Positions 28,156 to 36,981 of a DNA stretch of 64,000 nucleotides are shown piece by piece. Below the pieces are notes generated by a model. It searched no databases. It saw only the letters and a list, made by a program, of their open reading frames with translations, and was not told the origin of the DNA. Positions within the stretch are counted from its first letter, which is position 1. Each line of letters begins with the position of its first letter. The stretch spans positions 620,001 through 684,000 of the forward strand of contig NZ_CP119804.1 in the NCBI RefSeq assembly GCF_029338375.1, given 5' to 3'. Made by a program: the position numbers and the translations under genes. This DNA is from Halorussus lipolyticus. GTDB taxonomy: Archaea > Halobacteriota > Halobacteria > Halobacteriales > Haladaptataceae.

Positions 28156-28395
28156 TCACTCCCGGCGATGGCGAAGCGCGTTGCGAGTCTTCCCCACACC
28201 GTCCGTAAGGAGGTCGAACACGGTGAGCGACAGTCGCGTCACGAGCGCGAGGAGCGCTAGCACGACGAGTAGCCCGACCACGAGTCCCACCCCCTGCAGG
28301 CCGGATAGTTCCAGCAGTTGGACGACCAGCAGGACGAACAGCGCGAAGACGCTGACCTCGACGAGAATCCCCACTTTCTGGGCAGGACCCACCAT
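28156..28395 (-). CDS. Small two-helix membrane protein
   Basis: A protein of 79 residues. Two long hydrophobic helices (about 9-30 and 34-55) are linked by a short Gly turn, followed by a basic tail ending in RNALRHRRE, which should stay inside the cell. No family motif is recognised. It is downstream of the BNR-repeat gene on the same strand with 105 nt between, so it may share its transcript. Confidence 0.65.
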   Translation of the reverse strand: MVGPAQKVGILVEVSVFALFVLLVVQLLELSGLQGVGLVVGLLVVLALLALVTRLSLTVFDLLTDGVGKTRNALRHRRE

Positions 28396-28500
28396 AGGGA
28401 ACGTCGAGTTCGCGGCTTGTTAACATTTTTCGCTCGTCGCGGGCCGGAAAGACCGGCCTGCGCCGCCCGGAGCGCGCCGTCCGTGTCGAAATCGACCGGT

Positions 28501-29430
28501 TCACACCCAGCAGAGCGCGGCCACGCCCGCCGACAGCCGACCGCCTTCGACCCACTCGCCCGACGACCGGAAGACGACGCGCCCGTCGTTCGTGCCCGCG
28601 AGGACGTGGCCGTCGTCGGCAGTCCACGCGAGAACCACCTCGTCGGGGTGGCCCGGATAGGCCACTGTCTCGAAGGTGTCGCCGTCGTCCTCGGACTCGA
28701 ACAGCGCCGCGTCCGCGCCGCGCTTGCCCTGCCACGTGCCCGGCGAGGAGCGCGCCGCCGCGGCGTAGAGCGTCCCGTCGCGGGCGAAGGCCTCGCGGAA
28801 GTAGGTGTGTTCTACGCCGTCGTCTAATCGGACCCACGTCTCGCCCGCGTCTCGGGTCCGGTACAGGCCACCGCCACAGGAGGCGACGTAGTGGTCCGGC
28901 CCGCGGACGAGGACGTGATGCACGTCGTCGTGGACGCCCGACCGGCGTTCGGTCCACGCCTCGCCACCGTCGTCGCTGACGTGGACGCCGCCGACCTCTA
29001 TTCCGGCGACCACACGGTCCGGCGCGTCGGCGTGCGCGCCGAGACTCCGGACGTGGGCCTCGTCGCGGTGGCGCGGCGTGTGCCACGAGTCGCGCGAGGG
29101 CAAGTCCTGAAGGCCCGATAGCTCCCGCCACGTCTCCCCCGAATCGTCGGAGACGTAGAGGTGGGCCGGGTGCGTCCCGGCGTAGAGTCGGTCGCCGTCG
29201 GGACCGCCGAGGACCGAGTAGACCTCCTCGCGGGGCACGCCGAGGTCGGTCCACGAGTCGCCGCCGTCGGTCGAACGGTAGAGGCCCGACTTGGTGGTGG
29301 CGAACACCCCATCCCACTCCTCGAAGCGCCGAACGCGCATGACTCGCCCGGCGTCCAGCACCTGCTCCGCCGAGTCGAAGCGCGGGCCGCGGGCGCGGTA
29401 CACGCCGTCGTAGGTTCCTGCGAGTAGCAT
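28501..29430 (-). CDS. BNR/Asp-box repeat beta-propeller protein
   Basis: A 309-residue protein made of repeated blades with Asp-box turns: STDGGDSWTDLG, SDDSGETWRELS, SDDGGEAWTERR, TRDAGETWVRLD and SEDDGDTFETV. This is the sialidase/photosystem-assembly-type propeller. There is no signal peptide and no sialidase catalytic set, so it is probably a binding or scaffold propeller in the cytoplasm. The ATG at 29430 begins MLLAGTYDGVYRA, the natural first blade. The frame is open far upstream, but there it runs antisense to the coiled-coil gene. Confidence 0.85.
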   Translation of the reverse strand: MLLAGTYDGVYRARGPRFDSAEQVLDAGRVMRVRRFEEWDGVFATTKSGLYRSTDGGDSWTDLGVPREEVYSVLGGPDGDRLYAGTHPAHLYVSDDSGETWRELSGLQDLPSRDSWHTPRHRDEAHVRSLGAHADAPDRVVAGIEVGGVHVSDDGGEAWTERRSGVHDDVHHVLVRGPDHYVASCGGGLYRTRDAGETWVRLDDGVEHTYFREAFARDGTLYAAAARSSPGTWQGKRGADAALFESEDDGDTFETVAYPGHPDEVVLAWTADDGHVLAGTNDGRVVFRSSGEWVEGGRLSAGVAALCWV

Positions 29431-29582
29431 ACTCGTAGTTGGGCCGGTGGCTCCAAATAGATACGTCCCGGCCGCGACCCGCCTTCGACCCGCCCGCGAC
29501 CCACCTGCGACCCGCCCGCAACCCGCCCGGCCGAGGGTTTCGGGCCGGGATTTCGGGTCGTTTCGTCTCTCGGGGGCGTGTG

Positions 29583-29590
29583 ATTTATAT
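29583..29590 (+). promoter_or_regulatory. TATA box of the coiled-coil gene
   Basis: ATTTATAT is centred 27 nt before the ATG at 29614. Confidence 0.6.
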
Positions 29591-29613
29591 GGCCGTTCTG
29601 GGATGTGAACCGT

Positions 29614-31758
29614 ATGAGTGACAGCATGACCGAGGTGGTGACGACGAACGAGAGCGGCGTCGTCGTGGAGAAGTCCTTCGAGGGCGACGAGTTCGCGGTC
29701 CCCGCAATCAAGTTCGTGATTCGGTGCGAGCGAGACGAAAGCGCGACCCTCCGACTCGCCGACGACATCCCCGAGGAGTTCCCGATGGACAACGTGGGCT
29801 TCCACCCCGATTACGAGAACGACAACTGGACCGCGTACAAGGACCACCGGGTCCAGTTCGAGCGCGAACTCGAACCGGGCGAGGAACTCGTCACGGTCTA
29901 CGGCGTCCGCCTCGCCGAGGACGACGACCCCTCGACCTTCCTCGGGACGCCGACCATCGAAGACGTTTCGCCGGTTGCGGTCGATTCGGGAGCGACCGGG
30001 GCCGACGACACCGACGCCGACCCCGTAGGCGCGGACCCCGACCCGGACGCGCCGAACCTCGACGGTGAGGTCGGTGGCCCGGACGGCAACACCATCACCG
30101 ACATCGTATCCGAGGAGGACAGCCAACTCGTCCGCGACGTAGTTGCGGGCGAGGACGACCTCGGTCTGGACGACGATGACGACCCACTGGGAACGGAGGG
30201 CGAGGACCCCCTCGCCGACGCCGGAGACGACCCCCTCGCGGCCAGCACCGAGGAGGACGACCCGCTGGCCGAAAGCGGCGACGACCCGCTCGGTGAAACC
30301 GACGCACTCGCCGGGAGCGACGACGAGTCGCCCGCCGACGACGATTCCGAGAGTTTCCTCGAACCCGAAGACGAGTCGGTCGGCGACGCGACCGAGACCA
30401 CCGACGAGGCGACGGACGAGGCCGACCCCGGCATCGGCGACGCCGACGCGGGCGAGACCGTCGGAGAGACGAGCGACGGGGACGAGTCCGACGCGCTCGG
30501 CGACGAGACCCCGGACGAGCAGGTCGAAGCGGAGGACCCGACGCGACCCTCCGAGACAGCGGACGAGACCGAGGCCGCCGAACCCGAGGCGTCGCCGCCG
30601 CGTCCCGGAAGCGTCGCGGCCGCGCTCGCCGACGAGATTCGGGCCGGCGAGGTCGAGGACGACGACCTGCGGGCCATCCAGCGCGAACTCGACGTAGAGA
30701 TGCCCGAGAGTACCAACGTCCGCATCCGCCACCTCCAGTCGCGCGTCGAGGACCTCTCGGCGTACACCGAGGCCCTCGAAGCGTTCATCGACGAGAACGG
30801 CGTGGCCGACGACATCTTCGCCGACTTCGAGGACGATCTCGCCGCGGTTCAAGCCGACGTGCGGGCCTTCGAGGACGAAGTGCAGGCGCTCCGTACCGAG
30901 ACCGACGACACCGACGAGCGCGTGGCCAACCTCGGCGACGACGTGTCGGCAGTCGAGGGAGACGTGGACAGCCTCGAATCCGACGTGGAAAGCGTCGAGT
31001 CGGACCTGAGTGAAATCGAGTCCGACGTCGAAGGCGTCGTGGAAGACGTGAACAGTATCGAGGAGGACGTGAGCAGTGTCGAATCCGACGTGCAGGGCGT
31101 CGAGTCTAGCGTCGGCGAGGTCGAATCCAGCGTGGACGAAATCGAGTCGAACCTCGACACGCTCGAAGCCGACTTGCAGGACCTCGAAAGTGGCCTCCGC
31201 GACGAGATAGAGGCGACCGAGGCCGACCTGCGCGAGGACCTCCGCGAGCTGGAAGGCGTCCGCGACGACGTGTCTGACCTCGAATCCGAACTCGGCGCGG
31301 TGGACGACTTGCGCGACGAGGTGGCCGAAATCGAGACGCTCCGCGAGGAAATCGAGGCGCTGGAGGGCATCAGCGACGAGGTGGAGGCCCTCGAAGCCGA
31401 ACTCGAAGACGCGGGCGCTGTCGGCGAGGAGGTCGAGACCCTCGAAACCCGACTGGACGAACTCGAGGAACTCGTCGGCGCGAACACCGACGACGTGACC
31501 TCGGTCGGCAACGAGTTGGAGACGGTCGCCGACGAACTCTCGGCGGTCCGCGACGAACTCGGCGACGTGAGCGAGGCGACCGACGAAATCGAGGATGTCT
31601 CGGAAAGCGTCGAATCGCTGTCTGCTGACCTCGACGCGCTCGAGGAGAACCTGACTGCGCGCGTCGAGAGCGTCGAGGAGGACGTGGCCGCGATTCACGA
31701 CGAACTCGAAGGCATCCAAGAGTGGCGCGAGCAAATCAACAACGTGTTCGGGAACTGA
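29614..31758 (+). CDS. Very acidic protein with long coiled coil
   Basis: A 714-residue protein. Residues 1-110 form a compact domain (VVVEKSFEGDEFAVPAIKFV, ADDIPEEFPMDNVGFHPDY) of unknown family. About 120-330 is an acidic, unstructured linker of repeated Asp/Glu and Thr. About 340-700 is a near-continuous coiled coil with a Val/Leu-Glu-Ser heptad (SLESDVESVESDLSEIESDV), reminiscent of chromosome or polar-positioning proteins. There is no signal or membrane helix. ATG 29614 is backed by its TATA box; ATG 29626 is also possible. A role as a cytoskeletal or scaffold rod is inference. Confidence 0.75.
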   Translation: MSDSMTEVVTTNESGVVVEKSFEGDEFAVPAIKFVIRCERDESATLRLADDIPEEFPMDNVGFHPDYENDNWTAYKDHRVQFERELEPGEELVTVYGVRLAEDDDPSTFLGTPTIEDVSPVAVDSGATGADDTDADPVGADPDPDAPNLDGEVGGPDGNTITDIVSEEDSQLVRDVVAGEDDLGLDDDDDPLGTEGEDPLADAGDDPLAASTEEDDPLAESGDDPLGETDALAGSDDESPADDDSESFLEPEDESVGDATETTDEATDEADPGIGDADAGETVGETSDGDESDALGDETPDEQVEAEDPTRPSETADETEAAEPEASPPRPGSVAAALADEIRAGEVEDDDLRAIQRELDVEMPESTNVRIRHLQSRVEDLSAYTEALEAFIDENGVADDIFADFEDDLAAVQADVRAFEDEVQALRTETDDTDERVANLGDDVSAVEGDVDSLESDVESVESDLSEIESDVEGVVEDVNSIEEDVSSVESDVQGVESSVGEVESSVDEIESNLDTLEADLQDLESGLRDEIEATEADLREDLRELEGVRDDVSDLESELGAVDDLRDEVAEIETLREEIEALEGISDEVEALEAELEDAGAVGEEVETLETRLDELEELVGANTDDVTSVGNELETVADELSAVRDELGDVSEATDEIEDVSESVESLSADLDALEENLTARVESVEEDVAAIHDELEGIQEWREQINNVFGN

Positions 31759-31817
31759 GCGCGCCGGACGGCGGCCAGCGGGAGTGCTGGTCGGGAGCAT
31801 AGCCGGAAGCGCAACGC

Positions 31818-31824
31818 GTTTACT
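31818..31824 (+). promoter_or_regulatory. TATA box of the HisG-like gene
   Basis: GTTTACT is centred 27 nt before the ATG at 31848. Confidence 0.5.
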
Positions 31825-31847
31825 CCCGGTTCTCTTTTGGGTGAACA

Positions 31848-32741
31848 ATGACCGACACGATTTCCGTCGCGGTGCCGCGCAAGGGCCGTCCCTTGGAGGC
31901 GGTCCTCCAGCGCGTGGCCGAGGAGGCCGACGCCGAAGGAGTCGCCGACGAAATCACCTCGACGCTCCGGTACGAGAAGGCCGTCACGAAGGGCAACCAG
32001 ACGACCGACGAGAGCGTCTACGACCGACTCGCAGAGTACAGCCACGTCGGCGACGAGACGCGCCCGGACTTCACCCTCCTGCGCGACGACCGGGCGGGCA
32101 AGCCCCGGCGCATCGTCTTCGACAGCGTGACGGTCCCGGCGGGCGACGTGAACCTCCGACTCGTGGGCAGGGAGGAACCCTTCCGGTCGCTTCGCAAGCA
32201 CGACTTCGCGCTCGGGTTCGACAGCGCCGACCTCGTGCTGGAGGAAGTCGTGGAACTCCGGCCTGACCCCCTGACCCGCATCGCCGACGTGAACGCCCGC
32301 ATCGACCCCCACGACACCGACGTTCGGGTCGTGGCCGGGATGGGCGACACTGTGTACCACACGCTGATGGCGACCCCCGAGGCCCTCCCGCAGGGCGGCC
32401 AGCCCTCCCGCGAATTTCTGCGGAACTACGCGGGCGACCTCTGCATCTCGCCGCGCTACGAGCGCCTCGTGGAGGCCGTGGTGGGCACGCGCAACTCGGA
32501 CAATCTCGACTTCTGCTACCCCGCCGAGGACGAAGAAGAGGAGGCCGCCATCGCCGACGCAGGCGTCGGCGTCTACCTGACCGTGACTGGTTCGACCGCC
32601 CGCGAACACGGCTTAGTCGTCGGCGAGGAGCTATTCCCGAGCGAGACGGTGCTGATGGAGAACTACGAGGAGACCGACGAGTCGGCCGAGACGGCCAAGC
32701 AACTGTTCGAGCGAACCGAGACCGAGATGGCGATTTACTGA
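31848..32741 (+). CDS. HisG-like (ATP phosphoribosyltransferase-fold) protein
   Basis: A 297-residue protein. It opens with ISVAVPRKGRPLEAVL, close to the HisG start (VAVPNKGRL), and continues with LRKHDFALGFDSADLVLEEV, which parallels the D-x-ADLG-x-GxD segment of the HisG periplasmic-binding-protein fold. The PRPP-binding loop is not obvious, and residues 150-297 do not match HisG, so I do not call it hisG. It may bind a nucleotide or phosphoribosyl compound. It is monocistronic, after the coiled-coil gene. Confidence 0.55.
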   Translation: MTDTISVAVPRKGRPLEAVLQRVAEEADAEGVADEITSTLRYEKAVTKGNQTTDESVYDRLAEYSHVGDETRPDFTLLRDDRAGKPRRIVFDSVTVPAGDVNLRLVGREEPFRSLRKHDFALGFDSADLVLEEVVELRPDPLTRIADVNARIDPHDTDVRVVAGMGDTVYHTLMATPEALPQGGQPSREFLRNYAGDLCISPRYERLVEAVVGTRNSDNLDFCYPAEDEEEEAAIADAGVGVYLTVTGSTAREHGLVVGEELFPSETVLMENYEETDESAETAKQLFERTETEMAIY

Positions 32742-32829
32742 GACGCTCCGCGACTCCTCGTGGCCGAGTCCCGGAACTCGGTCGGTCACTCGAAGCGAGC
32801 GCTGGCGAGTAGATATAGCGATATGTGAT

Positions 32830-33888
32830 TTAGATTTCTGCCGACGCGCAGTAGAGTTCGTAGATGTTCTGCTCGTAGACCTCCCGCACCCGGTCGCCCC
32901 AGTTGTGGGTGTAGGTGTCGATGATGTCCTCGGCCACGTCGCCCCGGAGGTATTTGACGATACCCCGGTCGCCGGTCCGGTCGCGCAGATGAGTCGTGAA
33001 GAAGTGTCGGAAGTAGTGGGGCGTGACGTTCTCCTCGGCACCGCCGCCCTGCTGGTGCCACCCGTACTCACGAGCGTACTTCTTGACGACGGCGTAGACC
33101 ATATCCGGCGTCACTCGATTTCCCCAGCCCTCTCGGGTCGTCGTGAAAAGCGGGTCGGCAGGTGAGGGCGCGTCGGGCCGGATAGCCAGCCAACGCTTGA
33201 GCGTCTGAGTCAGTTCGTCGTCCATCGGTATCACGGTTGCCCGCTTGCGCTTGTTCGAGGCCGAACGCTCCTCGCCGTTGAAGGCTTCGCCGATGGTCGG
33301 TTCCGGCGAGACGTATATCGAGTCGGCCTTCCCGTCGAGTTGCGGGCGGGTCGCGTCCTCGACGCCGGACATCGACACGTCGCGCAGGTCGAGGTTACAG
33401 AGTTCGCCCGCCCGCATGCCGGTCTTGAGCAGGGTGACGACGATAGCCCGGTCGAGAGGGTGTCGTATCTCCGCCACGAACGTTCGCATCTCCGGCACCG
33501 AAATGTCCCGGCGAGTCGGATTCGTGTCGATTCGTTCGTCCATCTCCTCAACCACGAGCGTCATCGGGTTCGACTCGAACTCGCCGACCTGCGTCATGTA
33601 GGCGTAGAACCGGTGGAGGTACGAGGCGTAGGTGGCCACCGTACTCTCGGCGACACTTCCTCGAAGTTCGTGCATCCACGCCATACAGTCGCGTCGAGTG
33701 GCCTCTGCGGGCGTCTTGCTGGCCCCCATCGGATTTTCGGAGGGATTGTCGAGGAAGGCCTCGAACCGCCGGAGGACCCGCTCGTAGGCGTCTCGGGTCC
33801 GGTCGGTCTTCCCGTGGTAGGTCATGTCTTGGAGGAAGTACGCGACCGAATCCTCGCCGTCTTGGCTTCGGGACTGCTCAGTCGCCAT
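32830..33888 (-). CDS. Tyrosine recombinase / integrase, XerC/D-like
   Basis: A 352-residue integrase. An N-terminal SAM-like core-binding domain (about 10-115) is followed by the catalytic domain with R159 (TGMRAGEL), HYFR (H291, R294) and nucleophile Y326 (DTYTH). The usual LGH box is LRGD, so the second His is replaced by Asp, a change I recall in other haloarchaeal integrases. The gene overlaps the DUF5805-type gene by 11 nt. No att repeats or phage genes are visible, so the target is unknown; a chromosome-resident role is as likely as an element remnant. Confidence 0.9.
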   Translation of the reverse strand: MATEQSRSQDGEDSVAYFLQDMTYHGKTDRTRDAYERVLRRFEAFLDNPSENPMGASKTPAEATRRDCMAWMHELRGSVAESTVATYASYLHRFYAYMTQVGEFESNPMTLVVEEMDERIDTNPTRRDISVPEMRTFVAEIRHPLDRAIVVTLLKTGMRAGELCNLDLRDVSMSGVEDATRPQLDGKADSIYVSPEPTIGEAFNGEERSASNKRKRATVIPMDDELTQTLKRWLAIRPDAPSPADPLFTTTREGWGNRVTPDMVYAVVKKYAREYGWHQQGGGAEENVTPHYFRHFFTTHLRDRTGDRGIVKYLRGDVAEDIIDTYTHNWGDRVREVYEQNIYELYCASAEI

Positions 33889-34294
33889 CGTCCCCCGAAA
33901 TCAAGGTGTAGCCGCCGTGGCGGCCGCTGTACTGGACCCGATTCTCGGTCTGGAGTTGTTGGAGGGTCTCCTCCAGTCTGTCCTCGATGCTGTTGGTGAG
34001 TTGGTCGAGGAGTTCGTCCCAAGACAGGTGTTCGGTGGTCGAGAGAACGGATAGAACGTGTTCGTCTAAGTTTTCGCCATCGCTCCCGGTCTCGTCGGTT
34101 TCCGTCTCCGACTCGGAGGCCCCCGGTGCGTCGAATTCGAAGTCGCTCCGACCGGCCTGCACCATCGTCCGCACGAACTCGCTCTGGCTCATGTCGAGTT
34201 CGTCGGCGTGTCGCTTCCACTCGTCTTTCTGGTACGCGGGGACGAACGTCTTTACAGTTTTCCGAGAAGTATCGACGTTCTCGTCTCCGGACAT
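33878..34294 (-). CDS. DUF5805-type protein, partner of the integrase
   Basis: A protein of 138 residues. The N-terminal part VKTFVPAYQKDEWKRHADEL then MSQSEFVRTMVQAGR looks like a ribbon-helix-helix-style segment. An acidic linker leads to a C-terminal winged-helix-like half (WDELLDQLTNSIEDRLEETL and NRVQYSGRHGGYTL). I recall this family, DUF5805, encoded next to haloarchaeal integrases. Its 3' end overlaps the integrase start by 11 nt, so the two are probably made together; it may be an accessory or repressor protein. Confidence 0.75.
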   Translation of the reverse strand: MSGDENVDTSRKTVKTFVPAYQKDEWKRHADELDMSQSEFVRTMVQAGRSDFEFDAPGASESETETDETGSDGENLDEHVLSVLSTTEHLSWDELLDQLTNSIEDRLEETLQQLQTENRVQYSGRHGGYTLISGDDGD

Positions 34295-34990
34295 ATTTCG
34301 GTCCTCTCACCGCACCAGTATCAAAGTATCCCAGAGCCACGAATAAACAATCTTATTCTTGAGACTAGTCCGTTCATACCACCCACGAGAGTAAGTTATG
34401 AGTGAGTATAGGACTACGATTGTCCCCTAGTTGTCCCATACCCACGTCTCTAATTTCAGCTTCGGTATCGAAGTGGCAGACTACATGATTTCTATCTAAT
34501 ACTTTAGCTCACGTCCGGTAACCACAATCTGCCCGCAAAAATATAAAATTTCTTAATTTTCTGGTCGGATTCGCATAGTCGTTCGACCACAAATCGTCGG
34601 TCGGAGCATTGGCATCGCTCTCCAGATATTAGAGCAATTAAAATACTATTCAAAGCAATAAATATATGTCTGAAGTTGAGAATACCCGCGGAAGGGTCTT
34701 TCGAGGACTCGACCCCAAGGGTGACGGTCCCGAAACCGGGCTTCTCGACACCTTCCATTCTGGCGATACCTATCGTGGAGCCAACTGGTGAGGGACTGCG
34801 GGCGGCTTCGACGGCTGTTCGGAAACAGTCTCAAGAGCGACAGAACGAGAACCGAGTTCAGTGCTGAAGTCGATAGGGTTGGAATTGTGGTCGGTGATAA
34901 CAAGTATCTGACCGCGGGCGAGGGCGACCCGACCACGCCGCAACCTCCTCAAAGGCCTCCGATTCCACGACAGGAGCGAGCGACCTGCGA
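34295..34990. other. AT-mixed spacer upstream of the integrase operon, no intact gene
   Basis: This stretch of about 700 nt has AT-rich blocks (34330-34400, 34490-34680) and only short broken frames on the minus strand. Promoter signals for the integrase operon are near its left end. It may hold decayed coding DNA, but I cannot name a source. Confidence 0.4.
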
Positions 34991-35710
34991 CTACGACGAG
35001 CGAGTCCCGCGAACGAGCGAAGGCACACCACTATGGGGTCGATGGCGAACCCGTCGCAGTCCGAGAACCCAGTCGCTCGCGGTCCGACCCGACGCCCCGA
35101 GGTCGAACACCTGTTCGTCAGGACTCGCAGGCACTGGGCCGACGACGCCCTTCTCGATGGTCCGACTCTCGGACGAGTCGCTCAACGAGACCGGATAGTA
35201 CCGCCAAGGCGGCGGTGCCGAGGACCCCATGACACCGACAACCAACTGGGCGACCGGGTAGGGGAGTCTACGAGCAGATGTCTAGCCGGTAGTATAGTTG
35301 TCGAGCTGACTACTACGAGATACATCGTGGCCCAGATTGGTCTCCGGTTCAACTGACGGAGACTACTTCCCCCGGTCTTTTCGACGCGGAGCAAAAACGG
35401 AATCGGGAACTCGGCGACGTAGCCACCAGCAGTGTAGCGACGACGCGCATCGGCCTCGTTCGTCAAGGTCGCGCAAATAACCGGTGGTCGCTCGTCGGTC
35501 GGTGTCGGGCGGACGACTTCGAACCGAGATAGCGGTGTCGGCGTCGGCGGGTGTCTCGGAGCCGTCTGGGAGTTCGACCCGAGGACCGGCGGGTGCCAAC
35601 GAACCGATGCGGGCCGCGCGCTCGATACAACCGGGGACCGTCGAGATGCCGGCGGAAAGAAGCGCGAGGACTCGACGCCGGTCCAGACGTGCCGACCGAT
35701 GACTCGCCAC
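34990..35710 (-). pseudogene. Decayed Tat-lipoprotein gene with frameshifts
   Basis: A reading that starts at GTG 35710 gives a lipoprotein signal (RRRVLALLSAGISTVPGC) and about 90 residues of mature protein (PRVELPDGSETPADAD). It then needs a frame change near 35480 to continue as TLTNEADARRRYTAGGYVAE, and another near 35370 to give PETNLGHDVSRSSQLDNY; a further shift leads to SPDEQVFDLGASGRTASDW. The repeated rescue of coding-like sequence by frame changes, with stops in every frame, argues for a broken gene. The family is unknown; the mature part resembles small haloarchaeal beta-domain lipoproteins. Confidence 0.45.
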
Positions 35711-35712
35711 AT

Positions 35713-36122
35713 GATTCACGCGCCGAGCAAGCGGACCAGAGAGTGGCCGCGGTCCAAACGGCGTCGCATCTCGAACTCGTAAACCTTCATTCGGTATATG
35801 GAATCTTGCTCCGTCGGGACGGGGCGATATTGTTACTGCGAAGGATTTCGATGTTCTCCTCGTTGGAGTTAGGACCAAACGCGATAGGACGAGACACCCC
35901 TTTTCGACGCGGTGAGAGGACTCGCGGCCGAAATCGGCCTCGTTTCCTCCGACTCGGCGTGGCGCGAGCGACTTGAAGGCGAGCGCGACCGAGGACAGAC
36001 GCCTCCGGCGAGGGACGGTCAGCGTCTTCCCCATCGAAACACCGCAGTCGAGGACCTCCCGCCCTCGATATTTTTGGCGAACCTAAAAGCTCAAATACGC
36101 GCCGTGACAACCGTCGAGTAGC
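35713..36122. other. Spacer before the GT2 gene, no gene seen
   Basis: About 410 nt with no supported gene. The last part holds a likely promoter, CCTAAAAGC at 36081-36089, about 38 nt before the ATG at 36123. Confidence 0.35.
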
Positions 36123-36926
36123 ATGAATACGGACGCGGCAGACGGGGACGACGAGGAGATTCGGGACAGCGAGGAGGCAGGGACCTCCGACCAGTTTACC
36201 TTCGACGACGTGAGCGTCGTCATGGGGACCTACAACGAGGAGGCCGCCATCGGAACAGTACTGGACGACGTAGAGCGCGTGACCGACGGTCGGGCCGAAG
36301 TCGTCTGCGTCGATGGCTCCTCCGACCGGACGCCCGAAATCGCCCGCGAGAAGGGGGCGAGAGTGGTCGAGCAGGAACCGCAGGGCTACGGCGTCGCGGT
36401 GCGCGAGGCCCTGCTGACCCCCGACCGACCGGTGGTCGTGACGACCGACTGCGACGACACCTATCCGATGGAACAACTGCCGGAGTTTCTGGCGGAGATT
36501 AACCGAGGTCGGGACGTGGTGAGCGGCGACCGACTCTACTGGGGTGCCGAGGAGATGCCGGACCTGAACCGGTGGGGCAACCACGCTTTCGCCGCGCTGG
36601 CGAGCGTGTTGATGGGCGAGGACCTCCTCGACATGCTCCTGCTGGACGAGCGCGTTCACGACACCACCACCGGGATGCGGGCCTACCGCCGGGAGGTCAT
36701 CGAGGATATCGAGTGGACCGAAAACACCGGTCTCTCGGCCGAACTGCTGATCCGCCCGAAGATGCGGGGCTACGACGTGCGCGAGATTCCCATCGCGTAC
36801 GACGAGCGCGCCGGCGAGACCAAACTCGACCCCTTCACGGGCGGCGCGGCGATTGCGAAGTCCATCGTGAAGGTCTGCGTGCAGGAGCGACGCCGCCGAG
36901 AACAGCGCAAGCCCGACTTCAGGTAG
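36123..36926 (+). CDS. GT2-family glycosyltransferase, polyprenyl-phosphate type
   Basis: A 267-residue GT-A enzyme. MGTYNEEAAI (34-43), VCVDGSSDRT (61-70) and TTDCDD (107-112, the DxD-type metal site) are typical of dolichyl-phosphate mannose/glucose synthases, which load a sugar from a nucleotide donor onto a lipid carrier. An acidic 28-residue extension precedes the domain. There is no C-terminal membrane helix. It may serve N-glycosylation or surface polysaccharide assembly, like AglJ-type enzymes, though no agl cluster is adjacent. The ring-cleaving dioxygenase gene starts 56 nt after its stop. Confidence 0.87.
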   Translation: MNTDAADGDDEEIRDSEEAGTSDQFTFDDVSVVMGTYNEEAAIGTVLDDVERVTDGRAEVVCVDGSSDRTPEIAREKGARVVEQEPQGYGVAVREALLTPDRPVVVTTDCDDTYPMEQLPEFLAEINRGRDVVSGDRLYWGAEEMPDLNRWGNHAFAALASVLMGEDLLDMLLLDERVHDTTTGMRAYRREVIEDIEWTENTGLSAELLIRPKMRGYDVREIPIAYDERAGETKLDPFTGGAAIAKSIVKVCVQERRRREQRKPDFR

Positions 36927-36952
36927 TCTTCTCGGGGGAGAGGCCCGCAGAG

Positions 36953-36961
36953 TTATTTTTA
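36953..36961 (+). promoter_or_regulatory. TATA box of the VOC dioxygenase gene
   Basis: TTATTTTTA is centred about 26 nt before the ATG at 36982. Confidence 0.55.
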
Positions 36962-36981
36962 CCGGCGAGGTACGTCACTGC

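Noticed and set aside
28501..31848. Single minus-strand frame of 1115 codons
   Set aside because: Only the part up to 29430 has the BNR pattern; the rest is antisense to the well-supported coiled-coil gene and is a side effect of GC-rich codons.
34504..34758. 84-codon minus-strand frame in the decayed region
   Set aside because: AT-rich, no motif or promoter, and no sign of a real gene.
36076..36090. GAACCTAAAAGC as an iron-box half site
   Set aside because: No TTAGG arm at the right distance; it is more likely part of a TATA element.
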